Below, in pieces: positions 1-4,715 of a DNA stretch of 5,084 bases. Every line of letters starts with the position of its first letter. Position 1 is the stretch's first letter. A program made the translations under genes and the position numbers. This stretch comes from Megamonas sp. UBA1792 (lineage in GTDB: Bacteria > Bacillota_C > Negativicutes > Selenomonadales > Selenomonadaceae): the NCBI GenBank assembly GCA_002315155.1, contig DCFY01000137.1, forward strand, positions 1-5,084. Reading direction: 5' to 3'. The notes below the pieces were generated by a model. It ran no database searches, was not told where the DNA came from, and worked only from the letters and a program-made list of their open reading frames with translations.

Positions 1-12
1 AAAATGAATTAT

Positions 13-17
13 GGAGG
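13..17 (+). promoter_or_regulatory. Shine-Dalgarno GGAGG of the ribbon-helix-helix gene
   Basis: A perfect GGAGG lies 6 nt before the ATG at 24. It decides the start, because the same frame has no stop between the window edge and this ATG. Confidence 0.8.
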
Positions 18-23
18 CTGTGT

Positions 24-170
24 ATGTCAGAAAAAAGATTTACTGTAACGCTCAATCCAGAACTTATTCGCCAATTAAAGATAGAAGCAGAGAAACAAAA
101 CATCAGAGTAAATAAAATTTTTGAAGAACTAATAACTGAATATCTCAAAAAGAGACAGTCTGCTAAATAA
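24..170 (+). CDS. Small ribbon-helix-helix (Arc/MetJ/CopG-like) protein, 48 aa
   Basis: The product starts MSEKRFTVTL and has the layout of a ribbon-helix-helix DNA-binding domain. A short alternating strand (residues 4-10, KRFTVTL) is followed by a first helix (about 12-26, PELIRQLKIEAEKQN), a turn (IRVN), and a second helix (about 31-46, KIFEELITEYLKKRQ). Such proteins bind DNA as dimers through the paired strands, and the family includes antitoxins, plasmid copy-control proteins and autoregulators. Nothing beyond the fold is present, so the role is unknown. The ATG at 24 is preceded by GGAGG at 13-17 with a 6-nt gap, which fixes the start, although the frame is open to the window edge. Its operon partner, if any, lies to the left outside the window; no toxin gene follows on its right. 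The stop codon sits in the loop of a terminator hairpin. Fold call is fairly sure; function is not known. Confidence 0.75.
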   Translation: MSEKRFTVTLNPELIRQLKIEAEKQNIRVNKIFEELITEYLKKRQSAK

Positions 171-187
171 TAGCAGGCTTTTCTTTT
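157..187 (+). terminator. Rho-independent terminator between convergent genes
   Basis: A 9-bp stem is formed by AGTCTGCTA (157-165) and TAGCAGGCT (171-179), with one G-T wobble and a 5-nt AATAA loop. It is followed by TTTTCTTTT (179-187). The stop codon of the plus-strand small gene is within the loop, so the end of that gene is part of the stem. Read on the minus strand the same hairpin is followed by GTCTCTTTTT, so it may also end the transcript coming from mnmA, although the T-run there begins a few bases late. No other hairpin with a T-run is seen downstream of mnmA. Confidence 0.8.
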
Positions 188-429
188 ACTCCGATTGTTT
201 AGTTTTCATTTGCATAGTCATGTATTTTATATGTAAAAGGGTTAATCTTATGAATTCAACTGATTTAGTTATTAAATCACCCAAATCAACACCTGCTTTC
301 GCTCTTTCTATAAACAAAATCAAAAGCAATTTCATATATTGCAATATTTTAAATTAAAGGTATCATCAAAACAAAAGCAAGCCAGTACAAGTCAACTGCA
401 TCTAAGAACTTGTTCCAGCTTACTTCCAT
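186..429 (-). pseudogene. Broken small gene downstream of mnmA, two frames joined by a +1 shift
   Basis: I do not recognise the family. On the minus strand an ATG at 429 opens 26 codons (MEVSWNKFLD..., ending ...FVLMIPLI) that stop at 349-351. The next frame is open from 353 to a TAA at 186-188 and reads FKILQYMKLL, then ILFIERAKAGVDLGDLITKS, then VEFIRLTLLHIKYM and a polar tail. Skipping one base near 351-354 joins them into one protein of roughly 80 residues. It would have a hydrophobic N-terminal half, perhaps one or two membrane segments, and an amphipathic helical C-terminal half. The composition looks coding, and the end sits 7 nt before the shared hairpin at 157-179, as a real gene end would. 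No good Shine-Dalgarno precedes the ATG at 429 or the internal ATG at 335. It is either a decayed gene, a gene with a recoding site, or an intact 49-residue protein starting at 335. I favour decay. This fills most of the 290-nt gap between the plus-strand gene and mnmA. Confidence 0.35.
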
Positions 430-484
430 ATGATTATACAATTACACCCATAAAATCAGATTACTTACTACCGGCAGTTGACTT
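389..484. repeat. Perfect 11-bp inverted repeat spanning the mnmA stop
   Basis: AAGTCAACTGC at 389-399 is the exact reverse complement of GCAGTTGACTT at 474-484. The arms are separated by 74 nt. The right arm lies in the last codons of mnmA and the left arm in the broken small gene. In a minus-strand transcript they could form an 11-bp stem that closes a loop containing the mnmA stop codon. U-rich sequence (CTTGCTTTTGTTTT on the minus strand) follows about 10 nt later, but it does not adjoin the stem, so I do not call it a terminator. Confidence 0.5.
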
Positions 485-1564
485 CATAATGATGCCACCG
501 CCAACGACTTTGTCATCATCGTAAAACACAACGGACTGACCCGGTGTCACGGCACGCTGGGGTTCATCGAAAAGAACACGTACCTTGCCATTGGGCATCG
601 GTTCAATAGTGGCCTTACCTTCACGATTACCATAGCGAATCTTCGCAGATACCTTCATTGTATCTGCAAGTTCATCAATAGTAATCCAGTTCATATCATT
701 AGCAATAAGCCCATGCGAAAACACGTCCTTATTCTCCCCAACAATTACACGATGATGCTTCATATCAAGTTCTGCTACATAAAGCGGTGTCTTAGCAGCA
801 ATGCCAAGACCACGGCGTTGGCCTACTGTATAGAGGGGTACACCATCATGATGACCAAGCACCTTGCCATGGACATCAACGATATCACCGGGAGTCAGCG
901 CCTGCGGTATTTTTTCTCCAAGATACGCCTTGTAATCGTCATTCGGTACAAAACAAATTTCCTGACTGTCTGGCTTATGTGCAACTGGCAAATCCAATTT
1001 TTCTGCCATTTTACGCGTTTCAACTTTTGTATATTTTCCAAGCGGCATCAGGAAATGCTGCAAAGAATGCTGATTTAGATGATAAAGCGCATACGACTGA
1101 TCCTTAAGGACATCAATCCCCTTACGAAGAAGGTAACGCCCCGTCATTTCATCCTGTTCAATTTTTGCATAATGACCTGTTGCCACATATTCTGCACCAA
1201 TTTCACGGCATCGCTGCAAAAGCCCTTCAAATTTCACGTAACGATTACAGGCAATACATGGATTTGGGGTCCTGCCCTGCCTATACTCTGCAAGAAAATA
1301 GTCAATGACCGTCTTTTGAAACATCTCGCGAAAATTCATCACATAATGTGGTATCCCTATAATCTCAGCAACGCGGCGTGCATCATCGACAGACTTCATC
1401 GAACAACAGCCACGGTCATCACATTCATTATAATCACGGCTATCATCCGACAGGCGCATTGTTACACCGATTACATCGTAACCTTCACTTACAAGAAGAG
1501 CAGCAGCCAAAGAGCTGTCCACGCCTCCGCTCATAGCCACCACCACTTTTGGTTTAGCCCCCAT
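461..1564 (-). CDS. mnmA: tRNA-specific 2-thiouridylase MnmA (TrmU)
   Basis: MnmA adenylates U34 of tRNA-Lys, -Glu and -Gln and exchanges the adenylate for sulfur, giving the 2-thio group of the wobble base. It acts in the cytoplasm and takes persulfide sulfur from a cysteine desulfurase. With the start used here it has 367 residues, normal for the family. The PP-loop SGGVDSS is at 12-18. The catalytic cysteine is C103 in NPCIACN, and its partner is C204 in DSQEICF. The GCCS motif near 53-56 is usual in non-enteric MnmA. KDQSY (about 154-158) and the GQRRGLGI stretch (about 248-255) are also present. The next ATG upstream (1573) would add MNK, but AAGG abuts it directly; AAGGA at 1573-1577 is 8 nt from the ATG at 1564, so that start is preferred. 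It lies about 70 nt downstream of nifS with no terminator between, so it is probably the third gene of the iscR operon. Confidence 0.97.
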   Translation of the reverse strand: MGAKPKVVVAMSGGVDSSLAAALLVSEGYDVIGVTMRLSDDSRDYNECDDRGCCSMKSVDDARRVAEIIGIPHYVMNFREMFQKTVIDYFLAEYRQGRTPNPCIACNRYVKFEGLLQRCREIGAEYVATGHYAKIEQDEMTGRYLLRKGIDVLKDQSYALYHLNQHSLQHFLMPLGKYTKVETRKMAEKLDLPVAHKPDSQEICFVPNDDYKAYLGEKIPQALTPGDIVDVHGKVLGHHDGVPLYTVGQRRGLGIAAKTPLYVAELDMKHHRVIVGENKDVFSHGLIANDMNWITIDELADTMKVSAKIRYGNREGKATIEPMPNGKVRVLFDEPQRAVTPGQSVVFYDDDKVVGGGIIMKSTAGSK

Positions 1565-1572
1565 TTTATTCA

Positions 1573-1577
1573 TCCTT
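1573..1577 (-). promoter_or_regulatory. Shine-Dalgarno AAGGA that decides the mnmA start
   Basis: AAGGA on the minus strand overlaps the first base of the upstream ATG (1573) and lies 8 nt from the ATG at 1564. Normal spacing fits only the second start. The 1565-1633 gap between nifS and mnmA is AT-rich. I saw no promoter with a credible -35 and no hairpin in it. Confidence 0.6.
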
Positions 1578-1633
1578 ACTTTTTTATACTAGTTTAATTT
1601 CTAAAAAAACAGCATACTATATTTTCTTGAATC

Positions 1634-2788
1634 TTAACAGTTGTTTTTCAAACTACGAATTTTTTTTACGATTTTCGGCAATATTTCAAGTAATGTATCG
1701 ATATTATCATCTGTATTCTCCCGCCCTAGCGTTAAGCGCAACGACGACTGTGCCAGCTCTGGGGCAAGCCCCATCGCTAAAAGGACATGTGAGGGCTCCA
1801 CTGACCCCGCCATACATGCACTACCGCTTGATGCTGCAATCCCCTGCATATCGAGATTGAGCAGCAATGGTTCACCATCAATACCACTAAAGCTAAAGTT
1901 CACATTCCCCGGTAAACGATCCTGTCTGTGACCATTTAGCTTTACAGCAGGAATCTCTGCTTCAATCGCATAAATAAGCTTATCGCGAAGCCTTGTAAGC
2001 CGATTGTTTTCCTCAACAAGTTCCGCCATTGCTTTTCTCGCTGCCAGCCCAAGCCCAACAATACCAGGCACGTTCTCCGTACCGGCCCTCATACCACGTT
2101 CCTGTACTCCGCCATGCTGTACAGGTTCAATTTTGACACCACGCCTTATATAGAGCGCACCCATGCCTTTCGGTCCGTAGAGCTTGTGACCAGAAAGCGA
2201 CAGAAGATCAATATTTAATTTTTTCACATTGATCTCCGTATGGCCTACTGCCTGGACAGCATCTGTATGAAAATATATGCCTGCCTGACGTGCAAATGCA
2301 CCAATTTCCGCAATCGGTTCGATTGTGCCAACTTCATTATTAGCAAACATTACACTAATCAAAATTGTCTTATCCGTAACAGCTGCTTTTATTGCCGCAA
2401 TATCTACCTTTCCATCAGCATCAACTGGAAGATACGTCACCTTAAAACCTTTTTTTTCAAGCCATTCACATGTATGGAGAACTGCATGATGCTCAATGCT
2501 CGTCGTAATAATATGGTTGCCTTGCCCTTTATTAGCAAAAGCAATGCCTTTAAGTGCGAAATTATCGCTCTCACTTCCACCACTCGTAAAAAAAACTTCT
2601 TCTGGCTCCGCTCCAATGAGAGCCGCAACATTTTCTCTGCTTTCGGCTACTGCCCGGCGTGTTTTCCGACCAAAATAATGAATGCTCGACGGATTGCCGA
2701 ATTCGCTTGTCATATACTCAAGCATAACCTTTGCAATCTTCGGATCAGTTGCTGTTGTCGCTGCATGATCAAAATAAATATGTCTCAT
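1634..2788 (-). CDS. nifS: Cysteine desulfurase, NifS/IscS class I type
   Basis: This PLP enzyme converts L-cysteine to alanine and carries the released sulfur as a persulfide for delivery to acceptors such as MnmA or cluster scaffolds. It has 384 residues, as expected. The N-terminus IYFDHAATT is typical. H100 in IEHHAV corresponds to the PLP-stacking histidine. D176 and Q179 (HTDAVQ) match the cofactor-binding pair. K202 in SGHKLYGPKG is the Schiff-base lysine. C325 in SSGSACMAGS is the persulfide cysteine, on the long mobile loop with SVEPSHVLLAMG that marks class I enzymes. It follows iscR by 28 nt and precedes mnmA, the same order as yrvO-mnmA in Bacillus subtilis, where the desulfurase hands sulfur straight to MnmA. 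By inference that is its main task here, since no scaffold gene is nearby. The protein ends in a cysteine (C384), which is unusual. Only one in-frame ATG fits; the Shine-Dalgarno is rather far from it. The gene could equally be called iscS. Confidence 0.96.
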   Translation of the reverse strand: MRHIYFDHAATTATDPKIAKVMLEYMTSEFGNPSSIHYFGRKTRRAVAESRENVAALIGAEPEEVFFTSGGSESDNFALKGIAFANKGQGNHIITTSIEHHAVLHTCEWLEKKGFKVTYLPVDADGKVDIAAIKAAVTDKTILISVMFANNEVGTIEPIAEIGAFARQAGIYFHTDAVQAVGHTEINVKKLNIDLLSLSGHKLYGPKGMGALYIRRGVKIEPVQHGGVQERGMRAGTENVPGIVGLGLAARKAMAELVEENNRLTRLRDKLIYAIEAEIPAVKLNGHRQDRLPGNVNFSFSGIDGEPLLLNLDMQGIAASSGSACMAGSVEPSHVLLAMGLAPELAQSSLRLTLGRENTDDNIDTLLEILPKIVKKIRSLKNNC

Positions 2789-2810
2789 ATCATATATACG
2801 CTCTTTCCTT
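2785..2810 (-). promoter_or_regulatory. nifS translation start region with a two-codon upstream frame
   Basis: On the minus strand AAGGAAAGAG (2810-2801) is the only purine-rich site before nifS. It is 12-17 nt from the nifS ATG at 2788, which is long. An ATG at 2793 is better placed (7 nt from the end of the purine run) and reads ATG ATA TGA. Its stop overlaps the nifS ATG, so terminating ribosomes could restart on nifS. The layout is visible; its use is inference. Confidence 0.35.
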
Positions 2811-2816
2811 TATTAA

Positions 2817-3251
2817 CTAATTATGCTTGCTTTTACTATCCTTGCAAAGATCTGCTAACGTTATCGAATCCAGCACAGTGCTGATGCTATCACAAACTTT
2901 TGCCCAGACACCACGTGTCACACATTTCCCAGCTTTTTCACAGCACTGGTTATCCGCTTCAACATCCGCAAGCAAACAATCAACAAGTGCAATTGGTCCT
3001 TCCATAACTGTGATGACATCACCAATTGTTATTGTTGCCGGATCTTTTGCCAGCAGATAGCCGCCCTGTGCACCGCGCATACTCGTCACAAATCCAGCAT
3101 TGCGCAAAGTGCAGATAAGCTGCTCAAGATAATGCTCAGAGATTCCCTGGTTTGTCGCAATGCTTTTGAGCGAAACAGCACCCTCACCATAATGAAGTGC
3201 CAGCTCATAAAGAGCCGTCACACCATATCTGCCCTTCGTTGATAATTTCAC
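2817..3251 (-). CDS. iscR: Rrf2-family transcriptional regulator, IscR type
   Basis: A dimeric winged-helix regulator that in its family senses the Fe-S cluster supply. It has 144 residues. The N-terminus MKLSTKGRYGVTAL is the Rrf2 signature. The helix-turn-helix covers about 26-52, with E43 at the position of E43 in Escherichia coli IscR. The wing motif RGAQGGYLLAKD is at 59-70. Three cysteines align with the IscR cluster ligands: C92, C104 and C110, the last two with the same CX5C spacing. A fourth, C103, is next to C104. The histidine ligand of E. coli IscR is replaced by R113 (CVTRGVW), and the C92-C104 gap is 6 residues longer. CymR, found at this place in Bacillus, lacks such a cysteine cluster, so IscR is the better name. 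The start is the GTG at 3251: GAGG at 3260-3263 is 8 nt away and the protein then begins as in the family. A TTG at 3269 would add six poorly conserved residues. Likely autoregulated through the dyad at 3281-3299. Confidence 0.92.
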   Translation of the reverse strand: MKLSTKGRYGVTALYELALHYGEGAVSLKSIATNQGISEHYLEQLICTLRNAGFVTSMRGAQGGYLLAKDPATITIGDVITVMEGPIALVDCLLADVEADNQCCEKAGKCVTRGVWAKVCDSISTVLDSITLADLCKDSKSKHN

Positions 3252-3259
3252 AAGAATCG

Positions 3260-3263
3260 CCTC
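3260..3263 (-). promoter_or_regulatory. Shine-Dalgarno GAGG that decides the iscR GTG start
   Basis: GAGG lies 8 nt before the GTG at 3251. For the alternative TTG at 3269 the site would be inside the coding region, and no other purine-rich site sits at the right distance upstream of it. Confidence 0.7.
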
Positions 3264-3280
3264 GTTCAAGTTTCTCTATT

Positions 3281-3299
3281 TCCGACTTTTTTAATCGGA
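3281..3299 (-). promoter_or_regulatory. Candidate IscR operator (type 1-like dyad)
   Basis: The minus strand reads TCCGATTAAAAAAGTCGGA, a 7-5-7 dyad with one imperfect pair. Compared with the core of the E. coli IscR type 1 consensus as I recall it (SYYGACTRWWWYAGTCRRS), 15 of 19 positions agree, including GA, the A-rich centre and AGTC. It begins some 6 nt after the expected transcription start of the iscR promoter, a position suited to repression. In RNA the same dyad could form a small hairpin with an A5 loop. The dyad is seen; its use by the adjacent regulator is inference from family knowledge. Confidence 0.6.
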
Positions 3300-3312
3300 T
3301 TTCTTGCATATA

Positions 3313-3341
3313 AATATAACAAATATATACTGATCTGTCAA
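3313..3341 (-). promoter_or_regulatory. Sigma-A type promoter of iscR-nifS-mnmA
   Basis: On the minus strand TTGACA (3341-3336) is followed after exactly 17 nt by TATATT (3318-3313). The -35 is perfect and the -10 has one mismatch to TATAAT. The start of transcription should fall near 3305, giving a leader of about 55 nt before the iscR GTG. The region between is AT-rich. No GC-rich hairpin was seen between the rarA stop and this promoter, so some rarA read-through is possible. Confidence 0.8.
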
Positions 3342-3374
3342 AATATTTTCACATGCTTTCTTTTATAAAAAGCT

Positions 3375-4715
3375 TTACTTAATTTTTTTCTTCCAACATT
3401 TATTTAGGTACTCTTTGATTTTCTTCTCACATCCATTATCCGATGGAAAATAATATTTAGTGCCCTGCATCTCCCTCGGCAAATATTCCTGCTCTGTAAA
3501 ATTTTCTGGATAGCTGTGCGGATAAACATACTCCGTACCATGCCCAAGCTTTGCCGCACCTTTATAATGCGCATCACGCAGATGCACTGGGATTGCCCCG
3601 CAGTTTTTGCTGCGCACATCTGCCAATGCCTTGTCAATTGCCATGTAAGCTGCATTGCTCTTTGGTGCTGAGGCAACATACGTCACTGCCTCAGCCAGCG
3701 GTATACGTGCCTCCGGCATACCTATAAACTGAACGGCCTGTACAGCTGCCATCGCAACGACAAGTGCCTGCGAGTCAGCATTACCAACATCCTCGGCCGC
3801 ACAAATCGCTACTCGTCGAGCGATAAAATTTGTATCTTCTCCCGCCTCAATCATGCGTGCAAGATAATGAATTGCCGCATCCGGATCACTGCCACGCATA
3901 CTTTTGATGAAAGCTGATACCGTATCATAGTGATTATCACCTTTTTTGTCATAGCTCTGTAGACGATCGCCAACGATTTGCTGCAATGAGTCTACTGTAA
4001 TTGCTCCACCAATTTCCGGTACCATTGCACCAGCCTGCTCTAAAAGATTCAGTGCCATGCGTGCATCACCACTAGCAATCTGTGCAATAGACCGCAACAC
4101 ATCAACATCACAACTAAACTTATAATGCCCCAGTCCTCGTTCACTGTCCTTTAAAGCCTGCTGGCAAATCTTTATGATCTGTTCATCTGTCAAAAGCACT
4201 AATTTCACGATACGTACGCGCGAAAGAAGTGCATGATTGACCTCAAAATAGGGGTTTTCTGTCGTCGCTCCAATAAGGATAAGGCGTCCATCTTCTACAT
4301 ATGGAAGAAGTACATCTTGCTGACTCTTATTAAAACGATGTATTTCATCAATAAATACAATGGTTCGTTTTTGATAGAACTTTCGTTGTTCCGCTGCCGC
4401 CTCAACAATCTTCCTTATATCGGCAATACCTGAAGATACTGCATTCATTTTATTGAAGTTACTGTGCGTGACATTAGCAATCATTTGTGCGAGCGTCGTT
4501 TTGCCTGTTCCCGGCGGCCCATAGAGAATCAACGAGGGTATTTGATCACTTTCAATCATTTTGCGCAGATAATGACCTGTTCCAACAGCTTCCTCTTGTC
4601 CAACAAACTCGTCAAAATTCATTGGGCGCATGCGTTGTGCCAATGGTGCATAGTCGCTGCTTGCTCTCATATGATTTTGTGATGCTGAAAACAAATCCAA
4701 GTCTTCCATATTCAT
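3375..4715 (-). CDS. rarA: Replication-associated recombination protein A (RarA/MgsA), AAA+ ATPase
   Basis: RarA is a clamp-loader-like AAA+ ATPase of the MgsA/WRNIP1 family that acts on stalled replication forks and single-stranded gaps. It has 446 residues, the family norm. Walker A GPPGTGKTT is at 66-74 and Walker B VFIDEIH at 120-126. The sensor 1 stretch GATTENP is at 149-155, the arginine finger lies in LLSRVR (about 163-168), and the sensor 2 region SGDAR at 215-219. The C-terminal part has the RarA tetramerisation and MgsA-type segments, including RRVAICAAEDVGN and the YVYPHSYPENF motif (396-406). Near the N-terminus, residues 5-9 (DLDLF) resemble a sliding-clamp binding peptide. The ATG at 4715 overlaps the dut stop as ATGA, with AGGA 11 nt upstream. 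A second ATG at 4709 is better spaced from GGGGGA and would drop only MN. It is co-transcribed with dut, probably separately from the iscR promoter below it. Confidence 0.97.
   Translation of the reverse strand: MNMEDLDLFSASQNHMRASSDYAPLAQRMRPMNFDEFVGQEEAVGTGHYLRKMIESDQIPSLILYGPPGTGKTTLAQMIANVTHSNFNKMNAVSSGIADIRKIVEAAAEQRKFYQKRTIVFIDEIHRFNKSQQDVLLPYVEDGRLILIGATTENPYFEVNHALLSRVRIVKLVLLTDEQIIKICQQALKDSERGLGHYKFSCDVDVLRSIAQIASGDARMALNLLEQAGAMVPEIGGAITVDSLQQIVGDRLQSYDKKGDNHYDTVSAFIKSMRGSDPDAAIHYLARMIEAGEDTNFIARRVAICAAEDVGNADSQALVVAMAAVQAVQFIGMPEARIPLAEAVTYVASAPKSNAAYMAIDKALADVRSKNCGAIPVHLRDAHYKGAAKLGHGTEYVYPHSYPENFTEQEYLPREMQGTKYYFPSDNGCEKKIKEYLNKCWKKKIK

Noticed and set aside
261..279. AT-only inverted repeat TGATTTA-GTTAT-TAAATCA
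   Set aside because: It is 7 bp of nearly pure A/T in an AT-rich stretch, easily due to chance. It has no T-run and no link to a start, so it is neither a terminator nor a supported operator.
250..357. Plus-strand 35-codon frame (MNSTDLVIKS...) with AAAAGGG upstream
   Set aside because: The opposite strand looks more like coding sequence, and this frame is polar, short and featureless. The upstream purines are weakly matched and somewhat far from the ATG.
339..524. Plus-strand 61-codon frame
   Set aside because: It is a low-complexity Ser/Thr/Pro-rich shadow of the broken small gene and the mnmA 3' end.
1079..1597. Plus-strand open frame of 172 codons
   Set aside because: It is antisense to mnmA and explained by the codon pattern of that gene. 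No domain or start signal was seen.
1574..1633. Possible separate promoter for mnmA (TATAGT or TATAAA boxes)
   Set aside because: AT-rich -10-like boxes occur, but neither has a credible -35 at 16-18 nt.
2240..2884. Plus-strand open frame of 214 codons
   Set aside because: It lies antisense to nifS and the end of iscR, is rich in Cys, Asn and Lys with no recognisable domain, and has no ribosome binding site. The minus-strand genes here are unambiguous.
3357..3375. Possible terminator after rarA (GCTTT ... AAAGC)
   Set aside because: The stem is short and AT-rich with no following T-run.
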